Shown here in pieces: positions 51,081 through 59,227 of a stretch of DNA of 64,000 nucleotides. Source of the DNA: Deinococcus sp. KNUC1210 (lineage in GTDB: Bacteria; Deinococcota; Deinococci; Deinococcales; Deinococcaceae); assembly GCF_022344005.1 (NCBI RefSeq), contig NZ_CP092193.1, positions 39,856-103,855 on the forward strand, written 5' to 3'. Under the pieces are notes generated by a model. That model saw only the letters and a program-made list of their open reading frames with translations, searched no databases and was not told the origin of the DNA. Position 1 is the stretch's first letter. Every line of letters begins with the position of its first letter. Both the position numbers and the translations under genes were made by a program.

Positions 51081-51516
51081 GAGACACTCCTAAAATGAAA
51101 AGAGGAAGGCAGGCGCGATGCAGGCGGACAGCAGAACCCGCGCCTAGCAGCGAGCGATTGCACAGCAGCGCGTGCCGATACGTCGCAGGTACTCCGTGAG
51201 ATGAAGAAGGGTCCTCACCGGGAATCTCTCCCTTATGGCGCTGCAATTACCCGGTTGAATCATCACATCTTTCTAAGAAAGCGGCAATAGTGAAAAAAGC
51301 CTAGCTCGATAAGCACCCCTGGGCCTACGTGCCCCGAGTTTGACGCTCCTGGCGGCCTTGATCCTCGCGCTGGTGCAGCGCGAGGACGTCCGGCTCACCA
51401 AGCTGGCTTACATGAAATTCAGGGCAAAACGTCTCCAATGGTTACCCTACACGAATCGGCTTTTCGCGTCACCTCAACCGTTTCGAATAGTGGTCAGGTT
51501 GTTGTACTCTGTATAG
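51081..51516. other. Intergenic stretch with promoter and transposase scrap
   Basis: Holds the lipoprotein promoter region, a CTTTC-TAA-GAAAG dyad at 51269-51281, and an IS4-like scrap at 51349-51475. No intact gene. Confidence 0.35.
51349..51475 (+). pseudogene. IS4-family transposase N-terminal remnant
   Basis: Reads LTLLAALILALVQREDVRLT then KLAY, resembling the N-terminal motif of IS4 transposases (LxLLxLALIQxRSVNLxxLA). The frame then breaks up; a further KxRAKRLQWL-like piece follows. No catalytic domain remains. Confidence 0.35.
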
Positions 51517-52245
51517 GTGAAAAAGTATACCACATATGTATCTTTATTATTAATATTGGTTCCTACATCGCAATCTCTTACAGTTGAAAGTAGTGGCGAG
51601 CAGGTGGCACTACGTCAAATAAATTTTACTTTACTCAATCAAGCTTCGAAGCTCGATGATTATACGGGTCTCACTTTATACTTAGGAGTTGGTAAGGTTG
51701 AAGACGATGGTGAGAGTGCGTACGTCTTAAATAGCACAGAGATCATTGATTTAAATAAAGCCCAAGTTATTTTGCCCGAAACTGTCCCAGATAACCTACT
51801 CACTTTAATTCCCACAATCTTTATGGGTGAATTTGGTGAAAATTGTAGCTATTCTAAATCTGTTATGGATCCTAACTTGTTGGTCAGTACACCTGCTATG
51901 TTTATTACAGAAAGGAACGACAATCGTGGGCAGTACTTCGATAGAAAATTGCCATTTGAAGTAGATTATTCAAAAGGAGTCAATGCAACCGTAAAGCGAT
52001 TGAATCTAATTTATTCCAAAGTGGAAGGCCATGTAGATATAGAAGCCAATTGTAAAGATCAGTACTCATCAATAAGTTTCAATATAGATTTGAATCTATC
52101 TAAGGGCTGGAATCTCATGAAGGAAACATATGATGACAGTGCTGAACCCTATATCTTATCTGTCGAGAGTATAAAACAAGTAACAGCGGTATTAGATGTT
52201 GAACTAGTTCCTGGTCAAGGCAAGATAGAAAAACTGATCTTTTGA
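51517..52245 (+). CDS. AT-rich secreted protein of unknown function
   Basis: 242 residues from GTG at 51517: MKKYTTYVSLLLILVPTSQS is a signal peptide. The mature protein is beta-rich (LTLYLGVGKVEDDGESAYVL, YSSISFNIDLNLSKGWNL) with cysteines at ENCSYS and EANCKDQ that could pair. GC content is far lower than its neighbours (about 38 percent by eye), so it was probably acquired separately. It has no Shine-Dalgarno, and the predicted promoter lies only a few bases upstream. No family recognised. Confidence 0.6.
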   Translation: MKKYTTYVSLLLILVPTSQSLTVESSGEQVALRQINFTLLNQASKLDDYTGLTLYLGVGKVEDDGESAYVLNSTEIIDLNKAQVILPETVPDNLLTLIPTIFMGEFGENCSYSKSVMDPNLLVSTPAMFITERNDNRGQYFDRKLPFEVDYSKGVNATVKRLNLIYSKVEGHVDIEANCKDQYSSISFNIDLNLSKGWNLMKETYDDSAEPYILSVESIKQVTAVLDVELVPGQGKIEKLIF

Positions 52246-52704
52246 TCAGGAAAAAGTACGAAGTTCAATCTAAAGACCACGCATTTAAAGTACTCTGATC
52301 GGTTGGACAACCTTATAGAGCTTGTCACGCTGACATTCATACAGCCCTCTCAACCGTGTGCTAAGGGTTAAATATGGTGCAAGGCAACATTGATTAATAT
52401 GCTGTGGACTCCGTCCAAGACGCTGCTCATCCGGCAGTTTCTCGTCTATGCCACCAAACTGTCCCCTACTCAGCATTTTACCTCTTGATCTTACGTGGTT
52501 CCACGTAAATATCGGGAGGTAAACTTTTATACTCTATTTTTCAAACAAGCTTAGGTAACAGAACCATGGGCACTCCATTTTTACCTGATCGGTGATGAAA
52601 TCTAAGGAGAAGCTCTCCCTGAAGCGCTCTCTGCTGCGATTGACAAAGGAGTTTATACACAGCAGGCTGCTTGACTGCCACCGAACTACAACTCGAGCAC
52701 ATCT
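52246..52704. other. AT-richer gap without a clear gene
   Basis: A minus-strand frame at 52285-52476 (63 residues) lacks a ribosome-binding site and recognisable features, so it is not called. Composition returns to GC-rich at about 52620. This gap lies between the cargo gene and the end of the early operon; a phage junction could be here but no repeat was found. Confidence 0.3.
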
Positions 52705-53889
52705 TCAGTCATCAAACCTGTCGTCAATTGCAATCTCATTCCACTCAGGGGGATGATAGCCAGGCACAGGCTGGTTTTCGGGCAACTCCCCGATATCAAG
52801 GGCTGCTACCTCAAGGCGATGCATGGCAAGCCGCAGACCCTCAAAGGCTCGTGGAAGGGCTGGATACGTCTGGTACACGCGGCGACGCAGCACGTACCGC
52901 TCCTCATCCTCACGCCACAGATAGATGAGGGTGTGGTCGTCATCCATGCGGCGGCCACGCCGTTGACCGTCGTAGATCTCAGTCAGGTCACTGATCCAGC
53001 GCACGAGGTCTGCCCAGCCGTCGGGGCCGACTTCGAGGCCCGTCTCGCCTTCGAGCTGGGCGGCGTTGGCCACCGTGAGACTGACGCCATCTTCCTGCCA
53101 GATCAGCACCAGGCGCACGTACCACTGCTGGAACGCGGCCTTGAGCTTGGGATTGTCGTTTTTGTGGTAGTGCCGGATGCTGAGCAGTTCGCCGTGGAAG
53201 AAGCGACCGGTGCTCAGGCGGGTCTGGGTCTGTTCGAGTTGCTTGCTGGCGGCCCGGTAGTGCGCCTTCTGGGCCAAGGCCTGCTCGGCGTAGTAAGCGG
53301 CGTGTTCATAGTTTCCCACGCTGAGCTGACGGCAGGCCTCCAGGGCGTTGCTGTAGCTGCCGAACCAGTTCTCCCGCACGCTGGTGGCCGTGCGGTCACG
53401 ACGCGGGCTGCTGGGGCCATGCGGATGGCCGCCAATGCGTTCGGGGCGCGGTGTCTCTACAAAGTGGCGCCGGTGGATGCTCTGCGCGATCAGATTGATT
53501 TCGGCGCGGGCGTCCTGGGTGATGCGGTGCAGCGCCTTCGTGGTGGTGGGGGCGGGCGGCTCGCTGGGGTGGATGATCGGCTGTCCCTCCCGGCCCGCTG
53601 GTTGGGGCGGCTCCGGGGCAGGAAGTGGGCGGTTGAATGGGTCGGATTCCAAGCGCTTGAGGGCACTCGTGCGGACGGTCCGCTGCTCACCATCGGTGAA
53701 GACCACCCGCACACTGGGATTCTTGACGTCGAGGCGGGGGGAGCGCACCACACTGACCGGCTCACCGCTGCGAGGGTCGTCTTTCTTCGCGTACAGGAAG
53801 ACCCGGTCTTTCGTGAACTGTTTGAGGTGGCGGTGCTTGCGGTTGCGGTCGGCGGTGCGCTGATGTTGCTCCCAGGTGGGGGCGCTCAC
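52705..53889 (-). CDS. Hypothetical protein, end of the early operon
   Basis: 394 residues from a GTG overlapping the previous stop (GTGA). A small beta-domain (PSVRVVFTDGEQRTVRTS), a proline-rich linker (residues 88-125) and a long helical region with TPR-like text (NYEHAAYYAEQALAQKAHYR). The C-terminus is acidic (IAIDDRFDD). Could be a replication or recombination accessory protein; no family recognised. Confidence 0.55.
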   Translation of the reverse strand: MSAPTWEQHQRTADRNRKHRHLKQFTKDRVFLYAKKDDPRSGEPVSVVRSPRLDVKNPSVRVVFTDGEQRTVRTSALKRLESDPFNRPLPAPEPPQPAGREGQPIIHPSEPPAPTTTKALHRITQDARAEINLIAQSIHRRHFVETPRPERIGGHPHGPSSPRRDRTATSVRENWFGSYSNALEACRQLSVGNYEHAAYYAEQALAQKAHYRAASKQLEQTQTRLSTGRFFHGELLSIRHYHKNDNPKLKAAFQQWYVRLVLIWQEDGVSLTVANAAQLEGETGLEVGPDGWADLVRWISDLTEIYDGQRRGRRMDDDHTLIYLWREDEERYVLRRRVYQTYPALPRAFEGLRLAMHRLEVAALDIGELPENQPVPGYHPPEWNEIAIDDRFDD

Positions 53890-54272
53890 GATGGGCGGCC
53901 ACCCGGCCAGGCGGGGCCGTAGAGATCGAAGTAGCAGGCGAGATCGGCTTCACCCACGCCAGTCAGCACGTATCCGGCCGGGATCCCGGTGCCGTCTTTG
54001 TTCGCGTCCCATTTCTTCCAGATGATCTGACGGCGCTCGACTAGGATGCTGAGGACGTTGCGAGCGTGCAGGGTGTAGCACAGGCGGCCCTGCTCATCGA
54101 CAGTGGCGAGACGGGCACGGCCCAGGGCTTCGAGCGGATCCAGCGGAATGCCGGAAAACACCGCCAGCAGTCTGTAGGTGTCAGGGAGGGATGGAGCCGA
54201 GGCCAACTGAGTCCAGTCTAACTGAAAACCGGGTTTTGCGTCGTGTCTTTCCAGAAAGACAAATCGTGTCAT
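53886..54272 (-). CDS. Hypothetical early protein
   Basis: 128 residues starting MTRFVFLERHDAKPGFQL. Mixed fold; the ATG-proximal codons contain the 16-bp palindrome (54244-54259). It overlaps its neighbours by 4 bases on both sides. The segment LLAVFSGIPLDPLEAL and VLTGVGEADLACYFDLYG give no family. Confidence 0.5.
   Translation of the reverse strand: MTRFVFLERHDAKPGFQLDWTQLASAPSLPDTYRLLAVFSGIPLDPLEALGRARLATVDEQGRLCYTLHARNVLSILVERRQIIWKKWDANKDGTGIPAGYVLTGVGEADLACYFDLYGPAWPGGRPS
54244..54259. promoter_or_regulatory. Second copy of the 16-bp palindrome
   Basis: Identical to 49751-49766 (GTCTTTC-CA-GAAAGAC), here within the first codons of the gene starting at 54272. Confidence 0.4.
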
Positions 54273-54637
54273 GGGCGGTACGCCTGTTCAGCGAGGGCCG
54301 CCGCTTCGTCGCCGAGATTCCGCCGGATGGCCTTGAGATGGGGCTTCCAAACCTGCGTTTCGTACAGGTAGTCCAGGTGGAGCTCGCCGCTGCGTGTCAA
54401 GGTGTAGCCGTTGGGGTGGCGGCATACGTACTTCTGCTTCACCACGCGGCCCCAGAGGGTCTTGACGGTCTCGCTGAGGGTCAGGCGAGCCTGCAGCGTA
54501 GGGTGTTCGAGGTAGCGGGCCTGGGCCAGACGCAGCAGCTCACCGAGTTCGCGGGGCTGACTGCCGCACTCGCGCAGCAGCAGATGTTCGAGGGACAGCG
54601 TGGGGGCCAGCTGGTGCAGATCGGGCAGCGTCGTCAA
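54269..54637 (-). CDS. Winged-helix-like early protein
   Basis: 122 residues starting MTTLPDLHQLAPTLSLEH. The middle (LSETVKTLWGRVVKQKYV then HPNGYTLTRSGELHLDYL) looks like the wing and last helix of a small winged-helix DNA-binding domain. 4-base overlaps on both sides. Confidence 0.5.
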   Translation of the reverse strand: MTTLPDLHQLAPTLSLEHLLLRECGSQPRELGELLRLAQARYLEHPTLQARLTLSETVKTLWGRVVKQKYVCRHPNGYTLTRSGELHLDYLYETQVWKPHLKAIRRNLGDEAAALAEQAYRP

Positions 54638-55071
54638 GGGCGACCTCCTGGGTCGGTGATCGTGAACTCCAGCGGAGCAAGGGCCGTCGGGGCAACTCGC
54701 TCGGCCTGTTTACGGGCGGTCCGTTCCCGGCGGCGCTGGCGGATCATGGCGTCCCAGGCAGGCGTGCGGGCCTTGATCCGCCAGAACAGCCGTGCAGGCA
54801 GCTTGATCAGACAGAGGTTCACGTTCACCGGGTAGACCTGGGCCAGGGGAGCGCGAGCCAGACCGGCCTGCAGGATGCGTTCGTCACTCACCCACACCTG
54901 TGGACGCATCCGGGGCACGCTGGCGATCAGGGCGTTCTGGATGATGCTGCGGCCCTGAATCAGCTGGGCGCGGGGCGCAGCGCAGGTGCGGCGGCGTTGG
55001 TCGGCCCAGCGGTGGGTGGGCGGGTCGAACTCCGCGAACTGAGCGCGGTAAGCCTTCGGGTGGCTCTTCAC
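54634..55071 (-). CDS. Hypothetical basic early protein
   Basis: 145 residues starting MKSHPKAYRAQFAEFDPP. Arg-rich (RRRERTARKQAERV), possibly nucleic-acid binding. No family recognised. Coupled to its neighbours by start/stop overlaps. Confidence 0.5.
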   Translation of the reverse strand: MKSHPKAYRAQFAEFDPPTHRWADQRRRTCAAPRAQLIQGRSIIQNALIASVPRMRPQVWVSDERILQAGLARAPLAQVYPVNVNLCLIKLPARLFWRIKARTPAWDAMIRQRRRERTARKQAERVAPTALAPLEFTITDPGGRP

Positions 55072-55997
55072 GCGAGGCTCCAGACGTGCTGCCCCTCTTC
55101 GGGTGGCACCACCAGGCTCTTCTCGGCCAAGGCTGCGAGCACCTCCAACACCCGGTCAGCGGGCATCTGGCTACCTCGGCTGAGGAGTGACGCGCTGCCG
55201 CGCTGGGTTGCGCGGGCCTTCAGCGCCCCGATCACGGCGGCTTCGTCCTCTGGCGTCACCGGGCGCACAGGTTTGGCGGGCAGCTGAGCCGCGTCGATGG
55301 GGCGAGTGTCAATAGCCTTGCGGTCAGCCACGTCGCGGGCGGCATGCGGGGAGGGACGCGGTGGCATAGCTGGGGGCGCTTCTGGTTCCGGTGTCGGCTC
55401 GGGTTCCGGGGTTGGCGGAGCGGGTTCCTCGGCAGGCTCGACGACTGGGGGTAGGGCCGCCTCTGGGAGTAAGTACAGCGTAGGGTAGTCACCTTCACCC
55501 ACGACCGTCTTGTTCATCACCATCACCTTCAGCACCCCGCGCACGGCGGTGGCGTTGGCGCTCAGGGCGTCCCCGATCTGCCGAGCGCTCAGCGGCGGCT
55601 GACCTTTCAGGTGGCGGAGGATCCGGTCCGTCAGGAATTGACCCTCCGGCGCGGGGGCTTCGGTCGGTTCTGGCGTGGAAGGGTCCGGGACTGGGTCTGC
55701 TGCAACCGGCTCGCTGGGCACGTCCACGGGGACAGGCGGCGGGGGCGCGTCCACTGCTGGCACTTCCTGTGGCAACACAGCCTCAGCGGGTTCGAGCAGC
55801 GGAGCCAGCAGCTCTCTGGCGCGGGCGAGCAGTTCCACGCGGGGACGCAACGTCTCCAGGCGCTCCAGCAGGTCCGACCGCCAGTGGGCGAGCGTGGTGA
55901 GCTGCTCGGTCACCTCGCCGAGCTTATGCTCGACGGAGCGGTAGGTTTCGGCATCCTGTTCGAGACGGACGATATCGGCAGACAGCAGGCTGGTCAT
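55068..55997 (-). CDS. Two winged-helix-like domains joined by Pro-rich linkers
   Basis: 309 residues starting MTSLLSADIVRLEQDAET. Residues 1-70 are coiled coil. Two small helix-turn-helix-like units (LSARQIGDALSANATAVRGV, about 137-156; LLSRGSQMPADRVLEVLAAL, about 272-291) are separated by long proline/glutamate-rich linkers (residues 70-120 and 185-215). The layout recalls flexible replication or transcription adaptors. No family recognised. Confidence 0.55.
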   Translation of the reverse strand: MTSLLSADIVRLEQDAETYRSVEHKLGEVTEQLTTLAHWRSDLLERLETLRPRVELLARARELLAPLLEPAEAVLPQEVPAVDAPPPPVPVDVPSEPVAADPVPDPSTPEPTEAPAPEGQFLTDRILRHLKGQPPLSARQIGDALSANATAVRGVLKVMVMNKTVVGEGDYPTLYLLPEAALPPVVEPAEEPAPPTPEPEPTPEPEAPPAMPPRPSPHAARDVADRKAIDTRPIDAAQLPAKPVRPVTPEDEAAVIGALKARATQRGSASLLSRGSQMPADRVLEVLAALAEKSLVVPPEEGQHVWSLA

Positions 55998-56149
55998 GGG
56001 TGCTCCTGGGGAGGGGTGTGAGGGCGGAGGCCGGTGGGCGTCACGACCAGATCGGCGCGGCAGTCACCACAGCGCACGACCGTGCCGGGCAGGTAAGCAG
56101 GGGAGACGATCAGCGGGGCCTGACAGGCCGGGCAGGGCTGGGTGCTCAA
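55994..56149 (-). CDS. 51-residue zinc-ribbon protein
   Basis: Reads LSTQPCPACQAPLIVSPA, then GTVVRCGDCRADLVV, from a TTG that overlaps the upstream TGA (TTGA). The two knuckles CPAC and CGDC form a zinc ribbon. The longer frame to 56401 is a shadow of the phosphatase gene. Small zinc ribbons of this kind are common in phage early operons. Confidence 0.55.
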   Translation of the reverse strand: MSTQPCPACQAPLIVSPAYLPGTVVRCGDCRADLVVTPTGLRPHTPPQEHP

Positions 56150-56844
56150 TCGGTGGCCGCCTGGGTGCGGGTGAAGGCGTGATGCTGCATGTCCGCGAGG
56201 TCGAGCACCGTGTAGACCCCGGTATGGAACGCGGCGGTGTCGAGGTACAGGGCGCTGGTGCGGTCGGGGTCCATCTGTTCCAGCAGCACCGGCAGCGGCT
56301 GATGGTCCTGGCGCAGGGTCGGTGTCGGCGTGTGGCCATGCACCGCGAAGGTGCAGCCGTCCGGCAGGGGAGAGCGGGTCCCCTCGCCTGGGCGGCCCCA
56401 CAGGTGCTCGGGCATCTCCTTATCCGGATTCCAGGCCTTGTGTGGGGCCGCATGGCTGAGGTACACGTGCTGCCAGACGTGCCACTGCATCAGGTGGTCG
56501 CGCATCCACAGGGCATCCTCGACCGCTGCGGCGTGACTGGAATACTGTGCCAGCGTGGCGTTGAAGTACGACTCTTCCCAGCCGCGCACCCTGAATCCGT
56601 CGAGCAGGATCCGGATAAAAAAATCGTCGTGGTTTCCCAACAAGGCAGTGACGCGGCCGGATTCCACCAGCGGCTTCAGGAGCTTCAGTACGCCCGGCAC
56701 GTCAGGCCCCCTGTCGCAATAGTCGCCCAGACAGACGATGTGCCGTCTGGGGAAGCGGTCGAGTACCATCTGGAGGAATTCCGGATGACCGTGCAGGTCA
56801 GGGGCACAGATCGGGGCGGGAAACGCGGGGAATTTGATGGTCAT
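56146..56844 (-). CDS. Metallophosphatase, lambda-type Ser/Thr phosphatase family
   Basis: 232 residues starting MTIKFPAFPAPICAPDLH. Complete calcineurin-like metal site: DLHGH (residues 16-20), GDYCDRG (about 40-46), GNHDDF (about 70-75) and HGHTPTP near residue 170. This is the PPP-like family that includes lambda phosphatase (NinI). Substrates could be phosphoproteins or nucleotides. In the early operon it overlaps the zinc-ribbon gene by 4 bases. Confidence 0.88.
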   Translation of the reverse strand: MTIKFPAFPAPICAPDLHGHPEFLQMVLDRFPRRHIVCLGDYCDRGPDVPGVLKLLKPLVESGRVTALLGNHDDFFIRILLDGFRVRGWEESYFNATLAQYSSHAAAVEDALWMRDHLMQWHVWQHVYLSHAAPHKAWNPDKEMPEHLWGRPGEGTRSPLPDGCTFAVHGHTPTPTLRQDHQPLPVLLEQMDPDRTSALYLDTAAFHTGVYTVLDLADMQHHAFTRTQAATD

Positions 56845-56864
56845 TCAGCTCCTTGGATTCCAGC

Positions 56865-57125
56865 TCAGCAGAGGGGGGCGTTGATCCAGCGGGCGTCCTG
56901 GACAAGGGCCACCAGTACGATCAGGAAGGCCGCCAGCAGCAGCCCCAGCACGATGCCGAGGGCGATGTCCCGGTAACTCTGCTGCCGCCTCAGCAGCGCC
57001 TGCGCGGCCTGTTCGAGGTCGTCGTGAAAGAAGGCTTCTTGGTGCAGCGCTTTGACGCTGAGGTGGTGACGGGCGGCCACCTGCGTCAGCGTCGGCGCGA
57101 GATCTGGCGTATCGTTCGGTTCCAC
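56865..57125 (-). CDS. Small membrane-anchored early protein
   Basis: 86 residues from a GTG at 57125. A helical cytoplasmic part (LTQVAARHHLSVKALHQEAF) and one C-terminal transmembrane helix (IALGIVLGLLLAAFLIVLVA). No family recognised. Confidence 0.5.
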   Translation of the reverse strand: MEPNDTPDLAPTLTQVAARHHLSVKALHQEAFFHDDLEQAAQALLRRQQSYRDIALGIVLGLLLAAFLIVLVALVQDARWINAPLC

Positions 57126-57373
57126 TACGGTTCCTCCAGCAGGTCTGGGAGCAGCGTTACGAGCGCCCGGTGAATGAGGCTGGCCACGCGGCGGGTGCGT
57201 GGCCAGTGGCGAAGAGTCGCGGTGACGTGTTGCGGATGCTCGGGCGGGCCGAGGCCGATCAGGTAGTCGCCGTGCTCTTCGGTGCCGCCGATATTGCGGA
57301 TCGTCACACGCTCGATCTCGCGGGCACAGTGGGCCTGCCCGTTGGGATGGACTTCGATTTTGACGACGATCAC
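57125..57373 (-). CDS. Hypothetical early protein
   Basis: 82 residues from GTG at 57373, with GAGG 8 bases upstream (the frame extends up but overlaps the previous gene). IVVKIEVHPNGQAHCAREIE and TEEHGDYLIGLGPPE suggest a small mixed fold. No family recognised. Confidence 0.5.
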   Translation of the reverse strand: MIVVKIEVHPNGQAHCAREIERVTIRNIGGTEEHGDYLIGLGPPEHPQHVTATLRHWPRTRRVASLIHRALVTLLPDLLEEP

Positions 57374-57383
57374 GGCAGAGGCC

Positions 57384-57707
57384 TCAGCGGGTCGTGGTGG
57401 AGCGCCGGGGTCGGTCCAGCAAACAACCAGCCCAGTGATGGTGAACGCCTCCGCACAGGCGACAGATGGCCTGCGGAACAGTGCGAACTGGGGGTGGCAG
57501 TTTGCTCCGCACATCCAACCCCTGAGGCGTCAGGGCATACATGGATTGAGCAGCCCGCCCGGTCTTACAGAGCCATCCAGCCCGCACCAGCACGCGGAGC
57601 ATCGCGAAGTGGTTGTTGTTGAGAATCAGATCAGAGCCGGTGGGCCTCACGCCTGCCTTGTACATCAGCACGGCAGAGAGTTGGAATTCGTTCGTGGCGG
57701 CCTGCAA
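57384..57707 (-). CDS. Winged-helix plus zinc-knuckle early protein
   Basis: Up to 107 residues; the start may be TTG at 57707 or ATG at 57665. A winged-helix-like part (LNNNHFAMLRVLVRAGWLCK then YALTPQGLDVRSKL) is followed by CRLCGGVHHHWAGC, a likely zinc knuckle. DNA binding is likely. Confidence 0.5.
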   Translation of the reverse strand: MQAATNEFQLSAVLMYKAGVRPTGSDLILNNNHFAMLRVLVRAGWLCKTGRAAQSMYALTPQGLDVRSKLPPPVRTVPQAICRLCGGVHHHWAGCLLDRPRRSTTTR

Positions 57708-57744
57708 GAGGGCGAGACCGAGGGGGAGTCCGGTTTTTTGACGG

Positions 57745-57990
57745 TCACACGCGCCTCAGCAGCCGAAAACGCGGCACCACGATCTCGATGTCCTCGCTGG
57801 TATGCTGATTCCGAACGTGCAGCTCGCTGAAACCATGCCCTGCTAGCGTGCTGAGCGCCCGTGTGATTTGGAGGGATTCCCGAACACAGTCGGCCATGCT
57901 GGTGTATTTGCCTTCCTCGGTCATCTGCTCCAGCGTGCGAAGGCTGGTCTCGTCGAAGGTGAAGGCCACGCGCTTGGTCTTGAGGCCCAT
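57745..57990 (-). CDS. Ribbon-helix-helix-like small protein
   Basis: 81 residues from the ATG at 57990, overlapping the RNA-ligase stop (TGATG). KRVAFTFDETSLRTLEQMTE then GKYTSMADCVRESLQI has the strand-helix-helix pattern of CopG/Arc regulators. Could be the early-operon regulator. Confidence 0.55.
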   Translation of the reverse strand: MGLKTKRVAFTFDETSLRTLEQMTEEGKYTSMADCVRESLQITRALSTLAGHGFSELHVRNQHTSEDIEIVVPRFRLLRRV

Positions 57991-58562
57991 CAGAGGTCCT
58001 TGCTGGACGGCGCAGGAAAGTCTTTGCGCTTGGCCTTGACCATGCGCCCGTCGGGGTGGTGCCATACCACGCCCTCCATATCGGGATGCGTCCACAGGTA
58101 CGCGCCGAGTTCGTCGAAGGTGCGTGGCACGCCGTCCAGCAGTGCGTCACCATGTCGATGGAAGCGGTGGAAGCCTAACAGTCCCTCTGCGTTTCCCTGC
58201 ACCTTGGGGCCGACCAGTTCGTAGGTGCCGTCCGGCAGGCCCTGACCTCCGAGCGCCCAGGCTTCGGCATGCCAGCGGTCACCTGGTGCTTTCAAATCCA
58301 CAGGCACCCAGCCAGGAAAGTGCCCACTGACCGGATCCGGCGCGTCTTCGCATGGAATGAAGTTCGGTGGGATCTTCTTCCCGTGTTTGGCGTCGTAGCG
58401 TTTGTAGAGTTGACCGTCCTGAATCAGGCAGCTCGTCCCGTCCCACTTGCGCGTCGCGGTTCCTTCGCCGTCCACGACCCATTGGCTGGACGGCTCGACG
58501 TCGTTGTAAACATGGCGCAGCCCTTTCGGTTCACGCTTGAACAGGTTCTTGATCTTCTTCAT
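57990..58562 (-). CDS. RNA-ligase-like nucleotidyltransferase
   Basis: 190 residues from MKKIKNLFKREPKGLRHV (AAGGAAT upstream). Ligase motif I is ATRKWDGTSC with the nucleotidyl-lysine in KWDG; motif III-like TYELVGPKVQGN; motif IV EGVVWHH; motif V MVKAKRKDF. The arrangement and size match the compact phage RNA ligases sometimes listed as DUF5565. Such enzymes seal RNA nicks, for example tRNA cut by host defence nucleases. No separate kinase/phosphatase partner is certain, though the metallophosphatase is nearby. Confidence 0.7.
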   Translation of the reverse strand: MKKIKNLFKREPKGLRHVYNDVEPSSQWVVDGEGTATRKWDGTSCLIQDGQLYKRYDAKHGKKIPPNFIPCEDAPDPVSGHFPGWVPVDLKAPGDRWHAEAWALGGQGLPDGTYELVGPKVQGNAEGLLGFHRFHRHGDALLDGVPRTFDELGAYLWTHPDMEGVVWHHPDGRMVKAKRKDFPAPSSKDL

Positions 58563-58654
58563 TCGGATTCCTTCTTCACGTAGTCGCCTCGGTACTCGCC
58601 CTCTGGCTCTTCGTGGAGGTGGTAGAGGTAGGCGCTGCGGCGCATGTCGTTCAT
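58559..58654 (-). CDS. 31-residue peptide upstream of the RNA ligase
   Basis: Reads MNDMRRSAYLYHLHEEPE then GEYRGDYVKKESE, ending in a TGA that overlaps the ligase ATG (ATGA). The exact 4-base overlap style of this operon supports translation. Only a weak GAG ribosome-binding site. No family. Confidence 0.4.
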   Translation of the reverse strand: MNDMRRSAYLYHLHEEPEGEYRGDYVKKESE

Positions 58655-58669
58655 CTGCTCGGGCGAGAG

Positions 58670-59209
58670 CTAGGCGTCCCACGCGGCGGCGTAGTAGTGA
58701 TTGGCGATGATGTTGTCGATTCGGGCCTCGACCAACGCCACCTCGGGGCTGTGGCCGGTGCCGGTATAGGTGACGTGGTCATGCTGATACTCGGCGGTCC
58801 ACTCATCGCCGAACCCAGGCCTGCTGATCTGGACGTGTGACGCGCCCCAGATGTTCAGCATGTCCTCAATGCTGTCAGCACGCTCGAGCGGGCCAACGAG
58901 GACGCCCGGCGTTTGAGCGACCTCCGCGAGTGCCGAGAGGGCGGACTCCAGGTCAGTCACCCGAAGCGTTGCGTGTGTGCCCACCGTGCAAGCATCCGCC
59001 GCCATTCGCAGCAGCCCTGGATCGATCTGCCTGAGGGCGTCGAGCGTCTGATTGCGTCGGTTGGTGGTCGCCTGCAGGTCCAGAAGGCTGGGTTTCGGGT
59101 CGCGGCTCCGGATGTCCCCTTCCACCTCATCCATCTGCCGCTCGGCGTCTAGAAGATCCGCCAACATCCTGAGGGCGTTGGCGGGCATTGGCGTTTGATT
59201 GTCTGACAC
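58670..59209 (-). CDS. Hypothetical early protein
   Basis: 179 residues from a GTG with GGAG upstream. Helical N-terminus (ALRMLADLLDAERQMDEVEG), then a small mixed domain (WTAEYQHDHVTYTGTGHSPE). Resembles other phage early proteins with C-terminal HTGTGxSPExAL motif-like ends. No family name. Confidence 0.5.
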   Translation of the reverse strand: MSDNQTPMPANALRMLADLLDAERQMDEVEGDIRSRDPKPSLLDLQATTNRRNQTLDALRQIDPGLLRMAADACTVGTHATLRVTDLESALSALAEVAQTPGVLVGPLERADSIEDMLNIWGASHVQISRPGFGDEWTAEYQHDHVTYTGTGHSPEVALVEARIDNIIANHYYAAAWDA

Positions 59210-59227
59210 AGGTGGTCTCCTAGGGTT

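Noticed and set aside
52285..52476. 63-codon minus-strand frame in the AT-richer gap
   Set aside because: No ribosome-binding site, no hydrophobic or domain pattern, and no link to neighbouring genes.
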